Shown piece after piece: positions 24,183 to 32,903 of a stretch of DNA of 63,320 nucleotides (positions within the stretch are counted from its first letter, which is position 1; every line of letters starts with the position of its first letter). The notes beneath the pieces are model-generated. The model did no database searches. It saw only the letters and a program-made list of their open reading frames with translations, and had not been told where the DNA came from. The DNA is from a bacterium. GTDB lineage: Bacteria > Campylobacterota > Campylobacteria > Campylobacterales > Sulfurovaceae. The stretch spans positions 1 through 63,320 of the forward strand of contig JAHJJU010000024.1 in assembly GCA_018822805.1 (NCBI GenBank), read 5' to 3'. The position numbers and the translations under genes are program-made.

Positions 24183-24928
24183 TGAACAAACCCATAGTAT
24201 TCCATAATCTCATTTGCCTTTTTAGTTTGCATAAACTTATAAAACTGTTCTGCCAAGGGTGATTTTAAACCAACTTTGGTAATTCCATAACCTTGATTAA
24301 GAGGCTCATGTAGTTTGTTGTCGATAAGATGGTATTGGTTAAATTGGCTATCGGAAATGACTGGAGCTAAAGCCAATGAGAGGGCAATCACTCCTATATC
24401 AGCTGCCTCAGTACTGATGTATCCTGCTGTTTGTGAAATGTTCTCACCAAAAACTATTTTAGGCTTTAATGCTTTATATATTTTTAGTGACTCCATCGCC
24501 TGTTTGGCTTTTTCGCCATACGGGGCATGAAGAGGGTTAGCAATGGTAATTCTCTTCACCCATGGAGCGTTAAAATTTTCAAATCCTCTAGTAGCATTGA
24601 ACTCTTTATGTTTACTCCAAATGACAATACGTCCAATTGCATAGAGCTTAGGTTTAGTGACAATATGCCCTTTTGTGTAGAGTTTCTCTACAAAATCCAT
24701 ATTGGCTGAAAAATAGAGATCATAAGGAGCTCCTTTTTCTACCTGAATCATCCCTTTTCCAGAACTACCATAAATCATGGTTAACGTATCATTGGGGTGC
24801 TGTTTTAAAAACTCTTCTTTAATGTTATCAAGAGCAAATTTTAAATCACTTGCTGCAAAAATGGTTGCTTTATCGGCTAAAAGTAGACTACTAAAGAGTA
24901 GCGTTCCTAAGATTGTTTGTTTTAACAT
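24179..24928 (-). CDS. modA: ModA, molybdate-binding periplasmic protein
   Basis: The 249-residue class II periplasmic binding protein has a signal peptide (to about residue 18), then FAASDLKFALDNI, IYGSSGKGMIQVEKGAPYDLYFSA and TAGYISTEAADIGVIALS. Ser and backbone positions of these loops form the oxyanion pocket. It starts 13 bases after the porin gene and overlaps the mop gene. It captures molybdate (or tungstate) for ModBC. Confidence 0.9.
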   Translation of the reverse strand: MLKQTILGTLLFSSLLLADKATIFAASDLKFALDNIKEEFLKQHPNDTLTMIYGSSGKGMIQVEKGAPYDLYFSANMDFVEKLYTKGHIVTKPKLYAIGRIVIWSKHKEFNATRGFENFNAPWVKRITIANPLHAPYGEKAKQAMESLKIYKALKPKIVFGENISQTAGYISTEAADIGVIALSLALAPVISDSQFNQYHLIDNKLHEPLNQGYGITKVGLKSPLAEQFYKFMQTKKANEIMEYYGFVQ

Positions 24929-24941
24929 ACTGTTCCTTTTT

Positions 24942-26390
24942 TTAAAATAAATAATTCAACTCAACCCGAACATCATTATATGACGGATTCAACTTCTTAG
25001 AGCCATCCAAAGCAACAATAGTATCATCACCCCTCACAAAAACCATACGCAATTTCGTATAAAAATTAGGCAACTCCTCAAACTGTTTTATAAAATCCAG
25101 TTGATAGACATTGCTGTCTGCCTGCACACCTGATTTATCATCATCAAAATCTTGAAGCCCTAAACGCATTTGAACATGAAGCTTCTCTTCTGTAAAATCA
25201 TAATCTCCCTGCATTACATAACAGGTAGTATTGGCATACCAGTTGTATTGTAAAAGGGTATAGCCAAAACCATTGGTCGGAAAAGCCCTCCACGGAGAGA
25301 TAATGTCAGCTTTGTCTGCCACCTTACTAAACCCTGTTCGTATTTGCCACTTGTCCTTAGCTACATCAACTCTAGCACCATACAAATCACTCTCTACACT
25401 GTCGGGATTGGTGTAGGCGATGTTTTTTGTTTTTAAGTTCGCCCCTCCTATCTTGCCTGCACCATAATCAAACTGATGCATATAACGCAGTGCCGGGGCA
25501 ACAGTAAAATCGTTAACCAAAAACTTGTAACTCATATCCACTGTAGAAGAGGCAAAAAGTTCAGGTACAGCTGTGTAATTAAACATATAGCTAAAGTCAT
25601 TTTTTTTACCGTTGTCAATCTCAAACAAAAGCAGTCGATCATCTATTCCTTTGGCTTTTAATTTATTGACCGTGATTCCTTGGTGCATTGCTGTATCATC
25701 ATTTTCTAACCAATTCGCATATGGATCAATAGAAATATCATCTTGGTAAGCAAAAAGATGATGAAAGTCACTGTGGTCTCGTAGTTTCTGTTTGCTAAGG
25801 TAGGCTAGTTTTAGATTATGGTTGGGAACTACTTTTGAGTGAACAGTAACACCTTCAAAGGTATTGGGTATCATCTTAATATCATTACTTTTGGTCAGGT
25901 AACTCTCGAAAATTTGACGACCCACTTTTAATGATGTTGCATCATCTTTGTACTCCACATAGGCTTGGGCTAATGAGGTCAGACCGTACTCTCCTCTAGT
26001 CGCTACATTGTAACGGCTCATAACTCCTTTTCCTACTTTGTAGTATTTAAAATTATCGTCACTCATGTGCAGTGGATTTTGAGTAGTGTAGAGTCCTGTT
26101 GTGAAACCTAAACCCTTTAAGTACGCACTTTTATAACTAAGGCTTCCACCAATTCCCATGGTGTAGTGGTCTTTAGTTTTTCCCTCAACTTCATCTTCCC
26201 AATCAAAATAGAAGTTATTGGAACGTAATCGTCCATAAAAGATACCCTCACTTAACATCTCACTTAACGCATCAATTTCAGTAGGAACCACTACATCCAC
26301 TACCGTGGAATTGGGTTTGAGTATCTGTTTGACTTCATTTTGAGCATAGATAGTTAAGGGTAAGAGCAGTAATAGATTGAGCTTTTTCAT
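24942..26390 (-). CDS. OprD-like outer-membrane porin in the mod operon
   Basis: The 482 residues include a signal peptide (to IYA-QN), then alternating beta strands rich in Tyr and Gly (GFTTGLYTTQN, LYGARVDVAKDKW) and a C-terminal NYLF typical of outer-membrane barrels. The layout resembles the Campylobacterota OprD-type porins. It is one base from modE and 13 from modA, so it is likely to aid passage of molybdate or another anion. That role is inferred from position only. Confidence 0.75.
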   Translation of the reverse strand: MKKLNLLLLLPLTIYAQNEVKQILKPNSTVVDVVVPTEIDALSEMLSEGIFYGRLRSNNFYFDWEDEVEGKTKDHYTMGIGGSLSYKSAYLKGLGFTTGLYTTQNPLHMSDDNFKYYKVGKGVMSRYNVATRGEYGLTSLAQAYVEYKDDATSLKVGRQIFESYLTKSNDIKMIPNTFEGVTVHSKVVPNHNLKLAYLSKQKLRDHSDFHHLFAYQDDISIDPYANWLENDDTAMHQGITVNKLKAKGIDDRLLLFEIDNGKKNDFSYMFNYTAVPELFASSTVDMSYKFLVNDFTVAPALRYMHQFDYGAGKIGGANLKTKNIAYTNPDSVESDLYGARVDVAKDKWQIRTGFSKVADKADIISPWRAFPTNGFGYTLLQYNWYANTTCYVMQGDYDFTEEKLHVQMRLGLQDFDDDKSGVQADSNVYQLDFIKQFEELPNFYTKLRMVFVRGDDTIVALDGSKKLNPSYNDVRVELNYLF

Positions 26391-26391
26391 T

Positions 26392-27174
26392 CTACCGTCC
26401 TATCATCACATCAGAGGCTTTAATAATGGCACTAACTTCCATGCCCTCTTTGAGTTCCATATTATTAATCGCATCTTTGGTAATAATGGAGACAATGTTG
26501 TTACTACTACCTATGTTGACCACTACTTCACCATTGACCTCACCTAAATGAATCCGTTCGATGACTCCTTTAAGCTGGTTTCTAGCACTAATGGCAAGAT
26601 TATTACCCACCCCGATAAAAACAGAGTTTGATTTAAAAAAGCTGGTAACTTCGTCGTCTTCTTGTAGATTGAGAGCCTCTACTGCATTGTGTGTAATGAT
26701 AGAGACTAAGCTATTCCCACCACCAAGCTCGACCACAATTTTGGCATTTACACGACCTTTTTCAATCTTTTTAATGTATCCTTGTATCTGATTTCTAGCA
26801 CTAATTTGCATGGCTATCCTTCCTATGGTTTTAAACGTTCCCGTATCGATGTCGGTTAAGGTACGGAGGTGTTCTAAAAATTTCTTTTGCTCTTCTTTTA
26901 AAAGCGTATAGCTCTTAAGTAGATTTTTCCCATAGGCTGTCAGTTGGGTTCCCCCACCACCGGCTCCACCTGTCACTTTGGTTAAAATAGGGGTATGAGA
27001 GAGATTGTTCATGGCATCTACAGCTTCCCATGCCGACTTATAACTCATGGGAACCTCTTTGGCTGCTTTACTAATCGAACCGACACGTTCTATGGCAAAA
27101 AGCAGTTCTATACGCTTTTCCAGTAGAAAGGGTTGGTTAAACAGTTCTAGTGTTAAGTTGGATGAAATCTCCAT
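26392..27174 (-). CDS. modE: ModE, molybdate-responsive regulator
   Basis: About 260 residues from ATG 27174 (AAGGA 5 bases upstream). The longer frame to 27222 crosses the operator. The N-terminal winged helix holds AIERVGSISKAAKEVPMSYKSAWEAVDAMN, then a GGAGGGGTQLTAYG wing as in E. coli ModE. Two Mop/TOBE units follow (about 115-180 and 185-255, each with SARNQ and G(G/S)(G/S)N(S/N)(L/I)VSIIT). Molybdate-loaded ModE should repress the mod operon and may adjust nif expression. It lies directly downstream of two ModE-box-like palindromes. Confidence 0.92.
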   Translation of the reverse strand: MEISSNLTLELFNQPFLLEKRIELLFAIERVGSISKAAKEVPMSYKSAWEAVDAMNNLSHTPILTKVTGGAGGGGTQLTAYGKNLLKSYTLLKEEQKKFLEHLRTLTDIDTGTFKTIGRIAMQISARNQIQGYIKKIEKGRVNAKIVVELGGGNSLVSIITHNAVEALNLQEDDEVTSFFKSNSVFIGVGNNLAISARNQLKGVIERIHLGEVNGEVVVNIGSSNNIVSIITKDAINNMELKEGMEVSAIIKASDVMIGR

Positions 27175-27180
27175 GTTTTT

Positions 27181-27204
27181 CCTTATAGTCTTTAGTATAT
27201 AACG
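27181..27204 (-). promoter_or_regulatory. ModE box, proximal copy
   Basis: CCTTATAG, a TCTTTAG spacer, then TATATAACG. The right half matches the E. coli ModE half-site TATATAACG exactly, and the left half is imperfect. It runs up to the modE ribosome site, so occupancy should block modE expression. Confidence 0.6.
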
Positions 27205-27241
27205 GTTATCAAAAAAAACCAAAACTCGGGTTGAAGTGTAG

Positions 27242-27265
27242 CGTTATATTCTTTAGTATATAATG
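27242..27265 (-). promoter_or_regulatory. ModE box, distal copy
   Basis: CGTTATAT, the same TCTTTAG spacer, then TATATAATG. The two half-sites form a near-perfect palindrome of the ModE consensus. It starts 60 bases from the proximal copy, and the shared spacer suggests a duplication. Confidence 0.7.
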
Positions 27266-27319
27266 AAACAACCACCCATATAGTTTGACTATACAGATAG
27301 TGTTCCAGAAAGCTTATGC

Positions 27320-28300
27320 TTAAATTGCTAAAACTCTCATATTCTCATCAACTTTCTGTTTTAACACCGACTCTATCGCATAAAGCGTTCCTGTGCTCCC
27401 TGTAGAACAAGTCGAACAGGCTCCAAGGTATCGAATATAAAGATCATAGTGTGGCATATTCTCTTTAATATCTATAATCTCCATATCTCCACCGTCCATA
27501 ATAAGCATTGGTCGAATGTCACTCTCTATGACAGCATCAACAGCTTTGATACGTTGAACAATGGTCATTTTATCAAAATCATTGGCTCCCGATTCGGTGG
27601 TATTGGCTGCCTCTTTGAGTTTCTCTTGTTCCATCTCTTTAAGGGTATCTTCTAAAATATCGACCAAGTAGATATCTTTCTTCTCATGTCCACCCTCTTT
27701 AATACAGGATTTACAAAATGCTCCTGCTTTGGTGTAATCCGTTACTTGTTCGAGTGTTGAGAGTTTATTGATTTTAATCACCTCTTTGAGTGTATCAAGT
27801 GTTACTCTTGCACATTCACAAACGATGAACTCGGTCTCAAAACTCTCCATATCGACCCCTTTGTATTGTGCAGCAGCTTTTTTAATGACATCGTACGCCA
27901 TAACCGAACAGTGCATTTTTTGAGGAGGAACAGCTGGAACATCAGGTGTGTCACGCATTGCTTTTTCCACATCGATGTTGGTAATTTTTACAGCTTCATC
28001 CACTGTTTTACCTAAACAAAGCTCTGTCATAATGTCACTAGAAGCAATGGCTGTACCACAACCAAAACTTTTAAATTTAGACGCCACAATTTTGTCCGTA
28101 TTGTTTTCAACTGCCCAGTAGAGTCGTACGGCATCACCACAACTTTCTGCTCCAAAATCAGCTACAATCAACGTTGCATTAAGAGCTTCTGCCTCTTCCT
28201 CTCTTATCTCACCTTGGTGTTGTGGGTTGTTCATTCTGTCGGTTACGATATTTGAGTACTCATCCCAAATTGAACCCGATACTAAGTCATTTTTTGCCAT
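27320..28300 (-). CDS. nifU: NifU, Fe-S cluster scaffold
   Basis: The 326 residues hold the three NifU parts: an IscU-like domain (Cys in GAESCGD, SFGCGTA and KMHCSVM), a central BFD-type [2Fe-2S] domain (VCECARVT ... AFCKSC) and an Nfu domain (GACSTCSTGSTGTL). It assembles clusters for NifH and NifDK using sulfur from NifS. It lies 65 bases after nifS, the gap being mostly a palindromic repeat, and is last in the operon. The MAKNDLVSGSIWDEYS start is longer than in many NifU proteins. Confidence 0.95.
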   Translation of the reverse strand: MAKNDLVSGSIWDEYSNIVTDRMNNPQHQGEIREEEAEALNATLIVADFGAESCGDAVRLYWAVENNTDKIVASKFKSFGCGTAIASSDIMTELCLGKTVDEAVKITNIDVEKAMRDTPDVPAVPPQKMHCSVMAYDVIKKAAAQYKGVDMESFETEFIVCECARVTLDTLKEVIKINKLSTLEQVTDYTKAGAFCKSCIKEGGHEKKDIYLVDILEDTLKEMEQEKLKEAANTTESGANDFDKMTIVQRIKAVDAVIESDIRPMLIMDGGDMEIIDIKENMPHYDLYIRYLGACSTCSTGSTGTLYAIESVLKQKVDENMRVLAI

Positions 28301-28343
28301 TTTATTTTCCTTTGTTGGTATTTATTTTTAAAACCTATATATT

Positions 28344-28365
28344 GTCGGGGTGGGGACACCCTGAC
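28344..28365. repeat. Palindrome between nifS and nifU
   Basis: GTCGGGGTG / CACCCTGAC with a GGGA loop, with one G-T wobble position. Read on the minus strand the element starts GTAGGTCAGGGTG, a word I recall as a common dispersed bacterial palindrome. It may lower transcription from nifS into nifU. Confidence 0.55.
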
Positions 28366-29547
<1,182 letters not shown>

Positions 29548-29559
29548 TTATTAATTTTC

Positions 29560-29904
29560 TTAAGCTGACACAGAATTAAAATTCATCAATTCCATCTCAG
29601 CGTCATTACACGCAAAGCAGTTAATGCTGTCTTTACATTCGGCACAAGCAGGAGCAACCTCACCTATGGAGTCATAGATAAACTTTTTCCACAATTTATT
29701 TTTCGGTTTTTTATCAGCCAACAGAGGAAAATGCTGTTTCATATAACGCCCCATCTCAAAACGGTTTCGCAACCCCAAATCGGAGTAGAGGTGTCCCATC
29801 ATCAGTGAGGTTTTGGCGACATGGGGTGCGACTTCCCATTTTGCATGAACTTGTAGCAGTAGCATAACTTTCGCTTCCATTTTCTCTAATAGTAGTTGTT
29901 TCAT
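29560..29904 (-). CDS. nifQ: Short NifQ-like protein
   Basis: The 114 residues match the C-terminal half of NifQ: HLYSDLGL, MKQHFPLLA, KNKLWKKFIYDSIGEVAPACAE, DSINCF. NifQ carries molybdenum for FeMo-co on an Fe-S cluster bound through Cx4Cx2Cx5C. Here the first Cys is lost and the run is Cys87, 90, 96, 99 (Cx2Cx5Cx2C), so a fourth ligand has moved to the other end. Usual NifQ proteins are about 170-190 residues. It overlaps the flavodiiron gene by 4 bases. Confidence 0.72.
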   Translation of the reverse strand: MKQLLLEKMEAKVMLLLQVHAKWEVAPHVAKTSLMMGHLYSDLGLRNRFEMGRYMKQHFPLLADKKPKNKLWKKFIYDSIGEVAPACAECKDSINCFACNDAEMELMNFNSVSA

Positions 29905-31121
29905 AGTGTCATCTCCATCATTTTTCCATTGACCACTTCTCCAAACTCAAAACCATATTCATAACAATCCAATAATTCTTTTTGGGTTGGAATGAGCTTG
30001 ATTTTCATGGGTTGAAGAGGTACTCTAAATTTAAGTGATTTTAAACGGCTGTTCATCATCTCAACAGCCTCACCACTCCAGCCATAGCTGCCAAAACAGC
30101 CACCAAATTTACCTCGTTTTTCAATCAGCATCATGCATGAAAGTAAATTCCAAACAGGTTTGGGGACATCACCATTAATGGTAGGTGAACCGACAATAAT
30201 TCCCGTACTCTCTTCTAAAATTGAAATCATATTGGACTCATCGAGTGCTGTTAGGTCATAAATATTAGCGATTAGAGATTCATTGGCTTCAATCCCATCA
30301 AAAATCGATTGAGCCATCTCTTTGGTATTTTTATAGGAAGTTACATAGAAGATAGAAACCACTTTTTTACCATGAAGCTTCTCATCTTTGCTGCTCCATT
30401 TTTTATAGAGGTTAAGATATTTGCTAGGGTCATGGCGAATAATAGGACCATGTAGGTTAGCAATGATATCAATCTCTAAAGGCTCATAGAGTCTTAATGC
30501 ATTAAGAACATCCGTCTTAAACGGTCTCATGATATGGTCATAGTAGTACTTAAACGCATAGTCAAAGTCCCCCACCAAGTCATCAAAAATACGGCTGTCA
30601 TAGTAGTGGCTTCCAAAAACATCGCCACTAAAAAGGATTTTGTTCTCAACCAAATAAGAACTCATGGTCTCGGGCCAATGAAGATTAGGAGTGCTTAAAA
30701 ATTTGAGCGTTTTAGAACCCAATTTAAGCTCTTTATTCGTCCAAACCGTCTCAAACTCCATGCTGTCTCGTTTACCTATGGACTTTAACATGGGTTGTGC
30801 CATGGGTGAAATAAAGACTTTAGCCTGAGGAGCTCTTTTGGTGAGTTCTGGTAACGCTCCACTGTGGTCAGGCTCTAGGTGGTGCATCACAATGTATTTA
30901 ACATCATCATAGGAACAGAGTGACTCCACTTTAGAAAAAAATTCCTCTTGAAACTCCTCTTTAACGGTATCTAAAATAATCACACCCTCTTCTGTTTTAA
31001 TCAAGTAAGCGTTATAGGTCGTTCCATTGGCTGTCTTCATAATAATGTCAAAAGTACGTATATCGGCATCACTCACCCCAATATAATAAACATTTTGACT
31101 TATTTTTATCGCGTTACTCAT
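29901..31121 (-). CDS. Flavodiiron protein (FprA-type), oxygen or NO reductase
   Basis: The 406 residues comprise a metallo-beta-lactamase-like diiron domain (ligands in HHLEPDHSG, LHWPETM, SGDVFGS and LHGPIIR) and a C-terminal flavodoxin domain (SIFYVTSYKNTKEMA). No rubredoxin domain is fused. Flavodiiron proteins reduce oxygen to water or NO to N2O. Its place between nifX and the NifQ-like gene, overlapping both by 4 bases, suggests protection of nitrogenase from oxygen. Confidence 0.9.
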   Translation of the reverse strand: MSNAIKISQNVYYIGVSDADIRTFDIIMKTANGTTYNAYLIKTEEGVIILDTVKEEFQEEFFSKVESLCSYDDVKYIVMHHLEPDHSGALPELTKRAPQAKVFISPMAQPMLKSIGKRDSMEFETVWTNKELKLGSKTLKFLSTPNLHWPETMSSYLVENKILFSGDVFGSHYYDSRIFDDLVGDFDYAFKYYYDHIMRPFKTDVLNALRLYEPLEIDIIANLHGPIIRHDPSKYLNLYKKWSSKDEKLHGKKVVSIFYVTSYKNTKEMAQSIFDGIEANESLIANIYDLTALDESNMISILEESTGIIVGSPTINGDVPKPVWNLLSCMMLIEKRGKFGGCFGSYGWSGEAVEMMNSRLKSLKFRVPLQPMKIKLIPTQKELLDCYEYGFEFGEVVNGKMMEMTL

Positions 31122-31492
31122 ACCTCAGCCTTTATCATGATACGTTTTAACCAAAGAGGAGTTGAGCCAGACATCATTTTTTGAAGGGCTGTTATTACCT
31201 CTTCTATCTTTTGGGTTTCACCTGAGGATTGCATCGGGTAAATTCCTGCACTTTTAACCATAGTCGAAGCTTTTGGTCCTAACTGCAATACATAAACAAT
31301 ATTACTCTCGTCCAGACAAGCAATTTTATAGTTGAGTTTGTCTACTTCACTCTCTTGTTTAAGAGAAGCGTCCACCTCATGAATAAAGTAGGATTCGGTA
31401 GGGGTTATCTCATAAATAAAAAATGTTTCACACCAGCCAAAGTGCTGATTAACATAAACATTATCTTTAGAGGCAAAAGCTATTTTTATCAT
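31118..31492 (-). CDS. nifX: NifX-like FeMo-co/NifB-co binding protein
   Basis: The 124 residues fit the dinitrogenase iron-molybdenum cofactor-binding fold: KIAFASKDNVYVNQHFGWCETFF, the central YVLQLGPKASTMV and a C-terminal helix. The NQHFG motif is the usual hallmark. NifX passes cofactor intermediates between NifB and NifEN, and neither nifB nor nifEN is in this window. It is followed after a 4-base overlap by the flavodiiron gene. Confidence 0.85.
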   Translation of the reverse strand: MIKIAFASKDNVYVNQHFGWCETFFIYEITPTESYFIHEVDASLKQESEVDKLNYKIACLDESNIVYVLQLGPKASTMVKSAGIYPMQSSGETQKIEEVITALQKMMSGSTPLWLKRIMIKAEV

Positions 31493-31502
31493 AACACTCT
31501 AC

Positions 31503-32240
31503 CTATATCACATAGACTTGTATGTTCTCATCAATCACTTGCATGAGCGTGTTGTTAATCAAATCATAGGTCGAGGTAGCCGAGAGTGAACACCCTGCAC
31601 AGGCTCCTTGATAGGCTAAACGAATCTCTATTTGTGGTTCGGCAATATAGTCAATTATCATAATGTTTCCCCCATCTTTAATGAGCATCGGACGAATGTA
31701 TCGGTCAATGGCATCGGTGACTACTTCCAATTGTTCATCAACACTTTTAGCTCTAAAGAGTTGATTGGGTGTGGCAGAGGTATTGATTTCTCTGTCCACG
31801 CCACCCATCTGAATTTTTGCCATGGCATGACCTGCTTTAGCAGCACTGAGCATACACTCAAACCCCTCTTTAACTTGTGCTTCTTGAGTTCGGTCTTTTA
31901 AAAGAATCAAACCCAATCTAAAATTTGCTAACTGATGATTGTGTCGTGTCGCTCGTCTAAAGTACTCTACAGCTTTATCCATATCTTCCTCAACCCCAAT
32001 TTTACTTTGGTACATCAGTGCTAAATTATAATTCGCAGAGTCGTTGTCAAATTCACTTCCTTTTTCAAACCATGCTTTGGCTTTAGAAAAATCTTTCGTA
32101 ACGCCCTCACCTTTGAGGTACATCAAACCCAAATTTGCCATCGCTTGGTCACTTTTGTGTTTGGCTTCCTCTTCCCACATACTTAATGCTGTTGTATAAT
32201 CTTTTGCTCTATAGGCTTTTAGTGCTTCTTGGTGTTTCAT
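31503..32240 (-). CDS. Sel1-repeat protein fused to an Nfu domain
   Basis: The 245 residues consist of about four Sel1-like repeats (residues 1-150: ANLGLMYLKGEGVTKDFSKA, NYNLALMYQSKIGVEEDMDK and similar) and a C-terminal Nfu domain (about 165-245) with the cluster-binding GACAGCS. The Nfu part (IRPMLIKDGGNIMIIDY) matches the same region of NifU in this operon. It probably carries Fe-S clusters to partners picked by the repeats. It is the first gene after a sigma-54 promoter, with AGGAG 8 bases before its ATG. Confidence 0.85.
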   Translation of the reverse strand: MKHQEALKAYRAKDYTTALSMWEEEAKHKSDQAMANLGLMYLKGEGVTKDFSKAKAWFEKGSEFDNDSANYNLALMYQSKIGVEEDMDKAVEYFRRATRHNHQLANFRLGLILLKDRTQEAQVKEGFECMLSAAKAGHAMAKIQMGGVDREINTSATPNQLFRAKSVDEQLEVVTDAIDRYIRPMLIKDGGNIMIIDYIAEPQIEIRLAYQGACAGCSLSATSTYDLINNTLMQVIDENIQVYVI

Positions 32241-32279
32241 AAATCGTACTCCTCAATGGGCTATTATTACAATGGTCAA

Positions 32280-32295
32280 TGCAAGAACTGTTCCA
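32280..32295 (-). promoter_or_regulatory. Sigma-54 promoter of the nifX-nifQ-nifS-nifU operon
   Basis: TGGAACAGTTCTTGCA on the minus strand is a near-consensus -24/-12 element (TGG, 10 bases, GC). It lies about 40 bases before the Sel1-Nfu start. Confidence 0.8.
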
Positions 32296-32309
32296 TAAAA
32301 TTATTGCTG

Positions 32310-32325
32310 TGTTTATATAAAAACA
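32310..32325. promoter_or_regulatory. NifA-type activator site TGT-N10-ACA
   Basis: TGTTTATATAAAAACA matches TGT-N10-ACA, inside a larger TGTGTT/AACACA palindrome. It is only about 20 bases from the -24 element, much closer than usual upstream activator sites. It also lies near the opposite promoter of the 32393 gene. Confidence 0.5.
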
Positions 32326-32352
32326 ACACACCCTTGTATAATCAAAAAGTGC

Positions 32353-32358
32353 TATAAT
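32353..32358 (+). promoter_or_regulatory. -10 box for the 32393-34565 pair
   Basis: TATAAT lies 35 bases before the ATG at 32393, in the same short gap as the divergent sigma-54 promoter. Confidence 0.45.
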
Positions 32359-32392
32359 AAATCGTACAAAATAGAATAAAAAAGGATGAATA

Positions 32393-32899
32393 ATGTTAGA
32401 CGAGAAATTAAAAACCCTAGCTGAAGATTTAAAGTTAGCCAAAGAGTCCAATGAACTAACCATTGTCAATATTGCTAAAATTGTAGAAGATGCAACGCGA
32501 AAGATTGTTGATGAATTAACCTTTGATAAAGATATGGGTCATGAAATCGTAAAAGATGTACTTGATACCACAGCTTCTACACTTGAAGAGCTAGGAGAAT
32601 TAACAGCCGATAATATTAAAGCTTCTAATGAAGGAGCCATGGATGCCGTACAAGGTTCACTACAAGGTGAAATGGGAAATCGATTTAAAAAACTTGAAGC
32701 GTTACACAACAATCTTACCGAAGATATTAAAGAGGATACTCTAGCCATTGCCAAAGAGTTTAAAGCATTTGGTGAATTGGCATTTGATGTGTTGGCCAAA
32801 GCAGCACAAGGAGCCATTAAAGGTGCTCAAGAAGCCTTAGAAAAAAAAGAGCATTCAGAAACAAAAAAGACCACTCAAAATAAAACTAACGGTAACTAG
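32393..32899 (+). CDS. Unrecognised helical protein beside ubiB
   Basis: The 168 residues are almost all amphipathic helix with heptad repeats (KLKTLAEDLKLAKE, RFKKLEALHNNLTEDIKEDT) and an Ala/Gly-rich helix FGELAFDVLAKAAQGAIKGA near 120-145, ending in a Lys-rich tail. It lacks a signal peptide. It resembles phasin-like or coiled-coil partners, but the family is not firmly recognised. It ends 4 bases before the UbiB-family gene, so the two form one operon. The start has a GGA site. Confidence 0.65.
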   Translation: MLDEKLKTLAEDLKLAKESNELTIVNIAKIVEDATRKIVDELTFDKDMGHEIVKDVLDTTASTLEELGELTADNIKASNEGAMDAVQGSLQGEMGNRFKKLEALHNNLTEDIKEDTLAIAKEFKAFGELAFDVLAKAAQGAIKGAQEALEKKEHSETKKTTQNKTNGN

Positions 32900-32903
32900 T
32901 CAT

